Made by a program: the position numbers and the translations under genes
The notes under the pieces: generated by a model
What the model saw: the letters and a program-made list of their open reading frames with translations, nothing else
Databases searched by the model: none
Told to the model about the DNA's origin: nothing
Source: Bacteroides salyersiae WAL 10018 = DSM 18765 = JCM 12988
GTDB lineage: Bacteria > Bacteroidota > Bacteroidia > Bacteroidales > Bacteroidaceae
Reading direction: 5' to 3'
Length of the DNA: 64,000 nt
Assembly (NCBI RefSeq): GCF_000381365.1
Contig: NZ_KB905466.1
Location: 494,744-558,743 of the forward strand
In this document: positions 20,058 to 29,727 of the stretch, one piece after another
How the letters are laid out: the number at the start of each line of letters is the position of its first letter
Numbering within the stretch: position 1 is the first letter of the stretch

Positions 20058-21356
20058 TTAGTTAATAAATGGATACTGTATCGGTTCCTTGGATAGGATA
20101 ATTGTATTTGTAGGACGATCATCCTGTGTCAACTTAATCTTAGTCGGACGTCTCGGATCATCAACCGCAGTAATCGTATAAGTCTGTTTTCTCGACATGA
20201 AAAGCATGATACTCCACCACGTAGCATAACCATCCGGAATAAAATTCTTATACTCCCCACCCATATATCCACTGTACTCCATAATTACTTTATCCTTACC
20301 GGATAATTCATAGTACATCAGTGCATCCGAAAAACCAAATCCAGACTCATTCGTATACCATACATAATCTAAAACGCCTTCCCCATAGGGTTCAAATCCT
20401 ACATATTGTACCTTTTCAGCTCCGACCGGACTGTTTGCATCTATAATTTCCTGCCAAAACCCTTGTCCGACAGGACCAAGACCGCTAAATGAAAGATACC
20501 ATACATTATTCACAAACATGGCGTTCAACGGATAATCCGGTATAAAATGTACAGACGGATATTCCGGTGAATACAGATAACTATCTTCCCCCTCATCTTT
20601 ATAAACCAATGAAGTAAACGTTTTACCATTCAGCGTAAAGGGTTGATAAAATTCAAGCCCATCCGATGTCAACACGAAGGGAGCATATGTATATACAACA
20701 TTATCATCCTCTTTTTGGGTGATTACCAAACGGTTCCAAGAAACAGTAAGATCCTGTGAATAACTACCGTCTTCAAAAATGAATGCAGGATATTCTTGCA
20801 TGATATCATTCATCTTGAAAATCTTCTCTATATATTCATCCCAATCAACTCCATCGGCTACCGGAGTCATAACTGCCAATGAACCGGATTTCGTTCCTTT
20901 CAATACAACTTTTTCCGGAGTACATTCTTCCATAACCGTAAAGTCGTAGTCACCTTCCATACCGGTTCCTATACTCCCCACACCACTATCAGGTGAGGCA
21001 AAAAAGTGAATGATGGAATTATAAGTATCAAACGACAATACCGCACCGGCCGACTGTTTCAATGAGTATAAACTTGTCATTCTCTCACCGACCCCGGCTA
21101 CGTCACTGGCTGCCGTCACCTTTCCATCTGCAGAAAAATACAGGAACAAGTTATACCCCCCATACTTTTGATTTGCATTAGGATAATATTTCATCAACCA
21201 TCCGTTTTTTGCACTTAAAAGTACCTCATTCACCTGTGCCAAAGAAGCTTCTATACGATTGGCTGATGAGTCGTCAAACAAATCCTTTTCCTCCGGCGAA
21301 CAAGCGATCAAAGTGAACGCAATAAAAAAAGACAATATATAATTTATTCTTTTCAT
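20058..21356 (-). CDS. DUF4302 lipoprotein
   Basis: 432 residues; lipoprotein signal with lipobox FTLIAC (Cys near residue 19). The start of the mature part (RIEASLAQVNEVLLSAKNGWLMKYY) is the hallmark of DUF4302 proteins, which accompany SusC/SusD pairs with a zinc metallohydrolase lipoprotein. Probably a surface-exposed substrate-binding partner of the transporter. 10 bp from the gene before it; a 90-bp gap follows it. Confidence 0.85.
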   Translation of the reverse strand: MKRINYILSFFIAFTLIACSPEEKDLFDDSSANRIEASLAQVNEVLLSAKNGWLMKYYPNANQKYGGYNLFLYFSADGKVTAASDVAGVGERMTSLYSLKQSAGAVLSFDTYNSIIHFFASPDSGVGSIGTGMEGDYDFTVMEECTPEKVVLKGTKSGSLAVMTPVADGVDWDEYIEKIFKMNDIMQEYPAFIFEDGSYSQDLTVSWNRLVITQKEDDNVVYTYAPFVLTSDGLEFYQPFTLNGKTFTSLVYKDEGEDSYLYSPEYPSVHFIPDYPLNAMFVNNVWYLSFSGLGPVGQGFWQEIIDANSPVGAEKVQYVGFEPYGEGVLDYVWYTNESGFGFSDALMYYELSGKDKVIMEYSGYMGGEYKNFIPDGYATWWSIMLFMSRKQTYTITAVDDPRRPTKIKLTQDDRPTNTIILSKEPIQYPFIN

Positions 21357-21366
21357 AATTCGTATC

Positions 21367-22254
21367 TTATTTTAAACTACTTAAATCAAGGGAAGATATC
21401 TCGGCCGAACGGCGCTGAACAATAGTACGAAGTTCGTCCAGACTGATGTTCCAGGAAAGGTCTAAATACTCCTTCACCAACTCCAGTTTTTGCTGTAAGG
21501 CCTCTTTCCCATCACCAGCCATGTCCATTCTTTCTCTCCACCATTGTGCATTGTGGGTCACATAATTGGCAATCATTTCTACAAAGTCTTCCTGAGGTTC
21601 CGTACTGGCATAATTAGATATAAAACCCAACTCCAAAGCTTCTTCTTCAGTCAAGTTTGTCCAACTGGGACCTGTATACTTTCCGACTGTAATTTCATTA
21701 TATTCTATCGGATAATCCTTGGTCTGATGCAAAATATGGGCAAATTCATGATGCATCGTTTTAAAATACCATTCATTCAGTATTTCCACATCCGGATTTT
21801 CCGTATCCAACTCATTTACATTATATAATACAACTTTCAACCCACCTTCGGCGGTTCCCAATACAACCGAATGAGAATCCGGATTATAGGCTTTCGACCC
21901 AATCAAAGTGATGATTTTCGGACAATATGTTTTAATAAATTCTCCGTTGTCGTCCATCAATTCTTCATAAGATTGCAACCAAAGAAACTTTACCAATTTG
22001 GCCAATGCCACAGACTTGCCATACTCCGCCGGTACCAGATTATATTGTTGGTCGGATTCCTTATCCTCAAATCTATATTTAAAATTAATGTTATACGGAT
22101 CTACATATTCCGTCAGAAGCCAATTATCAAATTCATTTCTTTCGGGAGTTTCCGTATCGAAAATGCTGTTATCACTCAATGCATCTTCATTGCAGGAAGT
22201 AAGAAATACTCCCGCCATTACTGTTACAATAAATATCCACTTATTATATTTCAT
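21367..22254 (-). CDS. Substrate import-associated zinc metallohydrolase lipoprotein
   Basis: 295 residues; lipobox GVFLTSC (Cys at about 21). The zinc motif MHHEFAHILHQ gives HExxH, and a downstream acidic stretch (TEEEALELGFISNYAS ... EDFVEMIANYV) supplies a likely third ligand Glu, as in gluzincin-like enzymes. I recognise the family as the HExxH lipoprotein always linked to a TonB transporter. Probably a surface protease or peptidase. Lies 21 bp after susD in the operon. Confidence 0.87.
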   Translation of the reverse strand: MKYNKWIFIVTVMAGVFLTSCNEDALSDNSIFDTETPERNEFDNWLLTEYVDPYNINFKYRFEDKESDQQYNLVPAEYGKSVALAKLVKFLWLQSYEELMDDNGEFIKTYCPKIITLIGSKAYNPDSHSVVLGTAEGGLKVVLYNVNELDTENPDVEILNEWYFKTMHHEFAHILHQTKDYPIEYNEITVGKYTGPSWTNLTEEEALELGFISNYASTEPQEDFVEMIANYVTHNAQWWRERMDMAGDGKEALQQKLELVKEYLDLSWNISLDELRTIVQRRSAEISSLDLSSLK

Positions 22255-22275
22255 AGTTCTTTCCTTTTTTATTTT

Positions 22276-23832
22276 TTATCTTGGATTAGCTTGCAGACCT
22301 GCACTTATAACATCCTGAGGCAACTGGAAAGCGCGGCGCGGATCATCTTTCTTCAATACGATATCCGAATTTCCGTCACGATTATGAGCAAACTCAATAC
22401 CATAACGTTTCAAATCAAACCAACGCATACCATCGTGAAGCAATTCGATACGACGCAAATGAAGAATCAATTGAAGCATATTTTCTTGCTGTGAACCCTC
22501 TTCTATCGCAAAACCAATAGGATTCAAACGCTTTTTGATACTGCGTAGCTCAGTATTCTCTGCAGAAGCGTAACCTATACCATCATAGAAACGGTTGATT
22601 TCCCGTAGAGTGGTAGAGGTTTTAGTCGTACTGTGCGACTTAATCCACATATTGATATCAGCCAACGCCTTATTCTCATTTTCTTCTCCACCCAATACCG
22701 TATAGGCCTCTGCACGACAAAGAAGAGTTTCGTCTGTTCTGAAAGGTATATCTAAATAATGTACATAACCGACACCGCTCTCTTTATCGATATATTCAAA
22801 ATATATCTGAGTCTTAAAGAAATTATTCTTGGTTTCCAATGCACTGATCTGATTTAGCATAGCCAACTTGCCCCAAGGACAGGTATTATCACTATAATAA
22901 GCTGCCACAGTTTCGTTTGTAAAAATATCATTACCGTGCCCGTAACGTTCACCCAATGTGTAAGAACCCAATACATAACCAGTGTTCGAATAAGAAGGTA
23001 AAAACATCAAATTACAAGCCAATTTCGGATCATTGTATACATTAGCCACATCCTTTGAAGCCGATTTAGTGATAGCGCTCCAATCACGCAACACCTTGCT
23101 GGGTACACTGCCGAGTACCCGGTCGGCAGCAGTAATCACTTTATCCCATTGCTGGGTAAACAAATAAAAACGGGCAGCAAATGCATAGGCAGCTTTTATG
23201 TTGAAATGATATTTGGGAACCGAATACAGATCATCATTTATCAATGGCAACCCCGCCTCCAAATCTTCCTGAATATGCTTATATGTCTCAGCCAACGTAC
23301 CTCTCTCATAGTATGGTCTTACTTCCGTTTCCGGTTTCACAGCATACGGAATACCCAACTCCGCAGAAGCGGTAGCAGAATTATAATGCACACAGAAAAG
23401 ATTTGCCAAAATGAAATGAGAATAGGCACGACACAGCAATGCCTCTCCTTTATATGCATTCATATGAACCGGATTCCCTGCTTCTTCTATTTTCTGAAGC
23501 ACCTGATTAGCAGCAGCTATGGCATTATAATGAGCATCCCACAGCATTTTTGGAGAATCATTCGATTCAATGGTTATATCTTTCCACAGATAAGCTTCTT
23601 CTTGCTCCTGCCCTATCAAATCATAACTGATACCATTATCCATTGCATTATCCGATGACATTTCCGTCAACATAATATAAGTAGTAGTAGGATAAGCAGA
23701 AACAAGCAACTTGGCCATTTTGTCTGCCGAGTCTATTTCGGTACGATTGTCCGGAAGAGTATCGAGAAAATCACTACAGGAAGCCAATGCCAAAACTCCA
23801 CTCAACGCTATATATAATATATTTCTTTTCAT
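22276..23832 (-). CDS. SusD/RagB-family substrate-binding lipoprotein
   Basis: Surface lid protein of the SusC transporter. Lipobox LALASC, followed by SDFLDTLPDNRTEI, the usual SusD start; TPR-like helices (ALLCRAYSHFILANLFC) and the C-terminal LRRIELLHDGMRWFDLKRYGIE / RRAFQLPQDVI block. An ATG 12 bp upstream (23844) is possible; I chose 23832 because it gives a normal signal peptide. It follows susC directly (4-16 bp). Confidence 0.95.
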   Translation of the reverse strand: MKRNILYIALSGVLALASCSDFLDTLPDNRTEIDSADKMAKLLVSAYPTTTYIMLTEMSSDNAMDNGISYDLIGQEQEEAYLWKDITIESNDSPKMLWDAHYNAIAAANQVLQKIEEAGNPVHMNAYKGEALLCRAYSHFILANLFCVHYNSATASAELGIPYAVKPETEVRPYYERGTLAETYKHIQEDLEAGLPLINDDLYSVPKYHFNIKAAYAFAARFYLFTQQWDKVITAADRVLGSVPSKVLRDWSAITKSASKDVANVYNDPKLACNLMFLPSYSNTGYVLGSYTLGERYGHGNDIFTNETVAAYYSDNTCPWGKLAMLNQISALETKNNFFKTQIYFEYIDKESGVGYVHYLDIPFRTDETLLCRAEAYTVLGGEENENKALADINMWIKSHSTTKTSTTLREINRFYDGIGYASAENTELRSIKKRLNPIGFAIEEGSQQENMLQLILHLRRIELLHDGMRWFDLKRYGIEFAHNRDGNSDIVLKKDDPRRAFQLPQDVISAGLQANPR

Positions 23833-23848
23833 AATTATCTTCAATCTA

Positions 23849-26800
23849 TTAAATACCTAATCTCAATGTCAATGTAAATTGTTTAGGAACAGGAACTGCT
23901 ACACCTCCAGAATTGAAAAATTCAGGATCTTGCCCGTTCAATTTCTTATCGGCATACAGCAAGAATAAATTCGTACCCTGTACCTTCAATGACAAATTGC
24001 TCAAACTCAACTTGGAAACCATTGTCTTGGGAAATTCATAAGTTACCGAAATCTCTTTCATACGAATAAAATCTCCCTTAGCAATACGTTCTGTAGAATA
24101 ATTATAGGCATTATAAGCCTTATTCAAATATGAATTCATCGTGTTCTGACGCAAATCTGCAATGACCGGAACAGTGGTTATTTTTTCGTCACCAGCCACC
24201 GTCCAACGATTTTTAAACTCCCTTGGCGTAGCATCCAAATCTGAATAAGCATTATGGAATACCGGATCCAAACGAATCACATTACCGAATGAATAAGTCA
24301 TGAACACATTCAATTTAAAGCCTTTGTAAGAGAATATATTACCAAAACTACCCGTAATGGTAGGATCCGTTGAACCTTCATATACCAAATGTGACTTATT
24401 CTCACGCTCTTGAAAATTAATATCCGTTACCGTCAATTCACCTTTCTCATTGATAAAAGTCGGCAAACCTTCTTTATTCAGCCCTTGGAAGTTCAAAGAG
24501 TATAACGAACGTACCGGATTCCCTTCCAACGCAAAGCCACTACCCGAAATCATAGACATGACATTCGCATCCGACTTCAATTCTGTCACTTTATTTTTTG
24601 CATTGGAAAAAATAAAGTCCGTAGTCCATTTAAAATTCTTTGTACTTATATTACGAGTGGATAAAGTAAATTCCACTCCATGGGATTCCATACTCGCTAC
24701 ATTGGCTAATTTTGAAACCTGGCCACCTACACCCATGGTATTTATTAAACCGATCAAATCATAGTTATTACGTTTATACCAATCGACCGCCAGATTAATC
24801 CGATTCTCCAAAAATCCCACTTCTGCGCCAATATTCAACTCATGTTTCTTCTCATAGGTCAACTCACTGTTCTCCAAATCGGTAATCTGCAATCCGGATT
24901 CATTGACACTCGATAAAGGTCGCCAAGGATTATACCCCATAATGACAGCCAAAGAATTCGTTACGTTAGCGGGGCCACGGTCAGCAGTCAAAGAGTAAGA
25001 CGCTTTCAGTGTAAAGTTAGAGAGAGATGGGCGTAATGATTCAAAAAAACTTTCTTCATGCATATTCCATGCCCCCGAAACGTTCCATGTAGGTAACCAA
25101 CGCGCTGAACGGCTTCTTCCCAATTTATTAGAGCCTTCATAACGCATCGTTCCATTTATTGTGTATTTTCCTTGATATGAATAAGTAGCTGTACCGAAAA
25201 ATGATACTTCACGGGATTTCGTACGACTCACAGTATAATAAGCGGTATTTTCCTCATTTCCTTGTTTAAAATAACGATAATCATAATTAGAGAGCATTCC
25301 CATGTCGTACTGCATACCGACACCGTTAAACCAACTCCTACTACGATCGGTACCATTCAATTCCATACCACCGAATACATTCAAAATATGATCATCTTTG
25401 TATACATCATTGTAAGTCATAGTAGCACGAAAATCATAACTACTCATGCCGTATTTCGTTTCACGATAAAAACCTCCCACAGGAAGTACGCTTACCGGCA
25501 ATGAATTTGTATTATCCGGGTCCGTATACAACCACGGATTGGCGTTACGCATAGTCGCATCGTCCATAGCACGAAATGCCCAAGCCTGATTGGAATGATC
25601 CGTTATCGAATGAGTCTGGGTTGTGGTAGAATACTTGTAAGCTCCCAAAGCCGACACTTCTACTTTCGGAATAATTTTCCATCTCGCCTCACCCTGAAAA
25701 CGCATATCAACCACATTCAAATCCATGTAGTTATTTTCCAATTCGTGAAAAATATTGAATGGAGCATAATTGCGTACATAATATTCATCCGGATCCAATG
25801 TACGCGATGTATTCAAAGCAAATGAATACGGATTGATATCGAAATCACGTTTCACCTCACCACTGACAGGATCTGTTTGTGAGCCTAATGCTCCCGGAGC
25901 CTTTTGTTTACGATAAGAGACATTACCGATCAGATTCAAAGAGAAATTCTTAAAAATATTATATAGCGCATTCATGTTGGCTGTATAACGTTGAACTGAA
26001 CTTTGAGAATACCATCCCGGATCATTCAATACACTAAGTGATGTATAATAGGAAGCTTTATCAGTACCGGTCGACATGCTGACTGCATGATTCTGAGAAA
26101 CACTATTAGAAAACAGAAGATCGAACCAATCCGTATTCCGGTATTCGGCATCACGCAGATAGGCGTTCATTGTTTCCGGCTTGTTAGCAAGCATATATTG
26201 TCCTGTGACCGGATCATAAGTATTCATCAAATGATACATTTTTCCATAAACACCACTGTTGGCCGCACGATAAGATTCGGCAAATTTCAAATAACCACCG
26301 GCCTCCATTTCTTTATATACTCCCATCTGTTCTTGGGAGTTCATAATATTGAAGTTACGGTAACTCGGTTTCATACGCATGGAAAACTCTCCCGTATAAC
26401 TGATCTTATTAATACCGGACTTACCTTTCTTTGTCGTTACCACAATTACACCTGCCATTGCACGGGCACCATATATGGAAGTAGCCGAACCGTCTTTCAA
26501 TATCTGAAAACTTTCAATATCATCGGCATTCAAACCGGCAATAGCCGAACTGACCAACGTTTCCGCATCACCGGAAGAAAGTTCATCAGCGCTGACTTCT
26601 GTCACATTCTCCATAATAACTCCATCTACTACCCACAACGGCTTAGAGCTACCATAAATAGAGGTTGCTCCACGTACACGGATTTTGGGAGCAGTACCAA
26701 ATGTTCCGGAAACATTCTGTACGGAAACACCGGCAGAACGCCCTTCCAAAGCACGGCTAATATCCGGGATACCATCCAACTTAGTAGCTTCTCCCGACAA

Positions 26801-27172
26801 TTTATCTGAAGCACCGGTAAAAAGACGTTTGTCCATTTTTTGCATACCGGTCACCACGACTTCATCAATCATCTCACTATCCGATTCAAGCACTATTATC
26901 AAATTAGGCTTAATCGACACTTCCTGTGGTTTCATGCCCACATATGAAATCTGGATTTTTTTTGCGTTGGACGGAATGTTAGATAAAACAAATTTACCAT
27001 CAATATCGGTCACTGTACCGATCCCCGTATCCTTAATTAATACGGAAGCACCAATAACGGGCTGACCGTCGTCAGCTGAGGTTATAACACCTGTAACTTT
27101 TGAAATTTGGGCCACTATCAAATTAACTCCCATCAAACAAAAGCATAGTAGTAGCAGTAGTTTCTTTTTCAT
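23849..27172 (-). CDS. SusC/RagA-family TonB-dependent transporter
   Basis: Outer-membrane importer, 1107 residues. Signal peptide, then a carboxypeptidase-regulatory-like domain (VTGVITSADDGQPVIGASVLIKD, about 26-105), the TonB box region (DEVVVTGMQ), the plug (KIRVRGATSIYGSSKPLWVVDGV ... GSATSIYGARAMAGVIVVTTKKG) and a 22-strand barrel ending in QFTLTLRLGI. No N-terminal DUF4880/STN signalling extension is seen, so control is not by a FecR sensor. First gene of the operon; partner proteins suggest protein or peptide import rather than glycan. Confidence 0.95.
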   Translation of the reverse strand: MKKKLLLLLCFCLMGVNLIVAQISKVTGVITSADDGQPVIGASVLIKDTGIGTVTDIDGKFVLSNIPSNAKKIQISYVGMKPQEVSIKPNLIIVLESDSEMIDEVVVTGMQKMDKRLFTGASDKLSGEATKLDGIPDISRALEGRSAGVSVQNVSGTFGTAPKIRVRGATSIYGSSKPLWVVDGVIMENVTEVSADELSSGDAETLVSSAIAGLNADDIESFQILKDGSATSIYGARAMAGVIVVTTKKGKSGINKISYTGEFSMRMKPSYRNFNIMNSQEQMGVYKEMEAGGYLKFAESYRAANSGVYGKMYHLMNTYDPVTGQYMLANKPETMNAYLRDAEYRNTDWFDLLFSNSVSQNHAVSMSTGTDKASYYTSLSVLNDPGWYSQSSVQRYTANMNALYNIFKNFSLNLIGNVSYRKQKAPGALGSQTDPVSGEVKRDFDINPYSFALNTSRTLDPDEYYVRNYAPFNIFHELENNYMDLNVVDMRFQGEARWKIIPKVEVSALGAYKYSTTTQTHSITDHSNQAWAFRAMDDATMRNANPWLYTDPDNTNSLPVSVLPVGGFYRETKYGMSSYDFRATMTYNDVYKDDHILNVFGGMELNGTDRSRSWFNGVGMQYDMGMLSNYDYRYFKQGNEENTAYYTVSRTKSREVSFFGTATYSYQGKYTINGTMRYEGSNKLGRSRSARWLPTWNVSGAWNMHEESFFESLRPSLSNFTLKASYSLTADRGPANVTNSLAVIMGYNPWRPLSSVNESGLQITDLENSELTYEKKHELNIGAEVGFLENRINLAVDWYKRNNYDLIGLINTMGVGGQVSKLANVASMESHGVEFTLSTRNISTKNFKWTTDFIFSNAKNKVTELKSDANVMSMISGSGFALEGNPVRSLYSLNFQGLNKEGLPTFINEKGELTVTDINFQERENKSHLVYEGSTDPTITGSFGNIFSYKGFKLNVFMTYSFGNVIRLDPVFHNAYSDLDATPREFKNRWTVAGDEKITTVPVIADLRQNTMNSYLNKAYNAYNYSTERIAKGDFIRMKEISVTYEFPKTMVSKLSLSNLSLKVQGTNLFLLYADKKLNGQDPEFFNSGGVAVPVPKQFTLTLRLGI

Positions 27173-27242
27173 ATTAACTATTTTGGTTCATTTTCAAAGA
27201 GAGAAAAAGTGTCAATTATACGACTTCTTCTGTTAATGAACG

Positions 27243-27250
27243 CAAATATA
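27243..27250 (-). promoter_or_regulatory. Promoter -7 box of the SusC/SusD operon
   Basis: TATATTTG on the minus strand, 71 bp upstream of susC, fits TAnnTTTG. The rest of the gap 27173-27495 shows no gene and no clear repeat. Confidence 0.5.
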
Positions 27251-27495
27251 GCCCATCTGATTTCCCGAGAATATTTTTGTTGTATTTATAACTACTTTCA
27301 ATATAATAGAATATACTTCAAAACTACGCACATGGGATATAATCACTTAATAAACAGTATTATATAGATTCAAAAAAAATCAAGTTATATTCTCGTTCCG
27401 ATATATATTTGTTCTTTCCGGAAGTGTGTTTTTATTCATTAAAAGAGATACGATTTGCCTGTCAAATCCATAAAAGAACATCTTGAAATTCATCA

Positions 27496-29025
27496 TCAAC
27501 TTTGTTCTATCTCCAATAAATAATCATAAATATCCTTTGAAGTATCTAAATCAAGCTTCTTCTTTAAACGAAATTTTCCGCTTTCTACCCCTCGTACCGA
27601 CTTATTGGTTAAGTTGGCTATTTCCTTTGTATTCAAACCTAATTTTATTAATATGCACAAGCGTAAGTCCAATATACTCAAATCAGGATGTTTCTTCTTC
27701 AATTTATTATAAAAGTCCTGCGCTTCTTGTTCCACATAAAATGCAAAATCTTTTCCCAACTTCTCTGGGGTCAGAAACCCCAATATATCTTCAATTTCCT
27801 TTATCCCTTTCAATACATCCGATTTGCTTCCAGCCATACTTTTAATACGTGTCACGATTTTCCAGAACTGGGGCATTATCTCAGTCAAAGCCATCGTTTT
27901 CAACAACATATCATTTCCATTACCCGATTCGGACAAAGATTCACCATTCTCTCCATTGGAATCACTGTCACTCAAAGGAGTTTCCACCTCCATTTCTGTT
28001 CCAACGCCTCGTATTACTTCTTTCTGCTTTTTAACAGCCGATCTCCATTTGCAGAAAACAAAAACCAATAATAATAAAGTTACTATCCAAAGACAACCCT
28101 TTATTGAAAAGTGTTCTTTCTCTTCCAATTCAGAGAGAATCCGTAAGAATTTAACATTATACTCATCCAATTGCGTATATTTAGAACTCTTAATAGCCTC
28201 CATGACGAGTGAACGAGCCTTTTCATATTCTTTATTATCAATTAAGAACTCACAATACCCGGTCAGAATAATAGAATACACTACTGGAGCCTCCTCTTTA
28301 GACATCGCAAGGCTTTCAATAAAATATTGCTCGGCTAATCCTTTTTTTCCCAGATGATAATATGCAAGAGCAAGATTTCCGGTAGAGATAGCTTCATGCT
28401 TCTCTAAAATAACAGATAATCTTCGAGTCTCCAGATATTTCTCCAATGCTTTTGCATATTGCTCAGTTTCCACATAAATATCCCCCAAATTGGACTGAGC
28501 ATGAAACATGGCTTCAGTATCATCAATCTGTTCGGCTTCATGCAGGGAATACAATGCGTATTTTTCTGATAAATCATACATCTTTTGCATTCCGTATGTG
28601 GAAGACAACCCCATGTAAGCCATAGCTCTCTTATGATAAGCGCTATCCGGCAATTCCTGCACTAATCTTGTATAATTATACTCGGCCTGAGAGTAATTCT
28701 TCGTCAACGCTTGACTCCATGCCGAAGTACTGAGTAACTGATAATAGATATTTCTAACTGTTTTATTCTGCTTTTGTTTTGCAGGAATACTTTCATAACA
28801 GTCCCATGCCTCTTTATTGAAAGTACTTCCTCTCATCAAATCTCCATTGTTATTACAATAAGAAATGGAATCCAATAACCCGGCAAGACTATCACACATT
28901 AACTTCAACGAAATATCACTTAACGGCACAGCCCAAACTTTCTGTCCCAAAAGCAAAAACAGAACTAACCATATTCTTATTATACAAATCCTAAATTCGA
29001 TCTTCTTCACCGACTTCATACACAC
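27496..29025 (-). CDS. TPR-containing membrane regulator with LuxR-like HTH
   Basis: 509 residues: signal/anchor segment (ICIIRIWLVLFLLLGQKVWA), TPR-type helices over about residues 60-290 (EYNYTRLVQELPDSAYHKR, AKALEKYLETRRLS), one membrane segment near 305-325 (LWIVTLLLLVFVFC), a coiled/linker part, and a C-terminal HTH (LGLNTKEIANLTNKSVRGVES) of the LuxR/GerE kind. The topology puts TPRs in the periplasm and the HTH in the cytoplasm. It sits directly upstream of the SusC operon in the same direction, so I infer it controls that operon by sensing a periplasmic ligand. Other starts a few codons in are possible. Confidence 0.8.
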   Translation of the reverse strand: MCMKSVKKIEFRICIIRIWLVLFLLLGQKVWAVPLSDISLKLMCDSLAGLLDSISYCNNNGDLMRGSTFNKEAWDCYESIPAKQKQNKTVRNIYYQLLSTSAWSQALTKNYSQAEYNYTRLVQELPDSAYHKRAMAYMGLSSTYGMQKMYDLSEKYALYSLHEAEQIDDTEAMFHAQSNLGDIYVETEQYAKALEKYLETRRLSVILEKHEAISTGNLALAYYHLGKKGLAEQYFIESLAMSKEEAPVVYSIILTGYCEFLIDNKEYEKARSLVMEAIKSSKYTQLDEYNVKFLRILSELEEKEHFSIKGCLWIVTLLLLVFVFCKWRSAVKKQKEVIRGVGTEMEVETPLSDSDSNGENGESLSESGNGNDMLLKTMALTEIMPQFWKIVTRIKSMAGSKSDVLKGIKEIEDILGFLTPEKLGKDFAFYVEQEAQDFYNKLKKKHPDLSILDLRLCILIKLGLNTKEIANLTNKSVRGVESGKFRLKKKLDLDTSKDIYDYLLEIEQS

Positions 29026-29444
29026 ATAACCCCACTAATATTATTCTCCTTCTAACAGAAATAGTAAGTCTTTTTTTTGCAAATTTAATAATAATATTCG
29101 CAAAACGAACGAATTTTATATATTAACAAGATCAAAATATTAGAGATTCCTGCATTTTGTATACAGATTCATTTTTATTCTAAAATAAAAAAAGAGTAAA
29201 TAGATTAATCCTGTATAATAACTGTATAGTTATCAAAAAAAAGCAATTATCCATTCAAAACATAATTATTTCACGGAAGATATACAGATTCATATCTGTT
29301 ATTACGAATATGTAAAGTTGATCAGTACAATATTCTTAAATTTGTAGATCAAGACAATATGATTATCACAGATAGGTGAAATACGACAGTTATATTACCC
29401 CCAAAGTATAAGGTCATTCCGGACATAAGCAGACATATGATTCC

Positions 29445-29529
29445 AAAAGTATACTCTTTTATGCACTAAAAGTATATACTTTTGAAGTGTAGAAGTATAT
29501 ACTTTTAGAATACAAGAATATATACTCTT
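29445..29529. repeat. Second array of four 16-bp palindromes at 23-bp period
   Basis: Units start at 29445, 29468, 29491 and 29514. Unit 2 is the perfect palindrome AAAAGTATATACTTTT; units 1, 3 and 4 carry one to four changes. Same design as 2305-2389 but with a TATA instead of GTAC centre. The gap 29026-29727 holds only this array, AT-rich DNA without genes, and the terminator below. Confidence 0.8.
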
Positions 29530-29660
29530 ACAAATGAATAATGACCATTGATATTGAGTGAGAATCAAAAAATTATGTGGGTACAACTTCACTCATGAAG
29601 AAATCACCTATCTACGGAAAGCATCATAAAATAATTCTACCATCAAGATTGAATTATTGA

Positions 29661-29719
29661 TGAAAAAAGAGATGTATTACGGGAGGAAATCACACACTAC
29701 CGGAAGTCCCTCCCATAAT
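29661..29719 (-). terminator. Terminator of the M64 peptidase gene
   Basis: Arms 29676-29686 and 29709-29719 (GGGAGG/CCTCCC core, 10 of 11 pairs) with a T-run on the minus strand (CTCTTTTTTC). Confidence 0.65.
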
Positions 29720-29727
29720 GATCGAAA

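Noticed and set aside
29395..29592. 65-residue frame across the 29445 palindrome array
   Set aside because: Its sequence is just the repeat units read through; no coding character.
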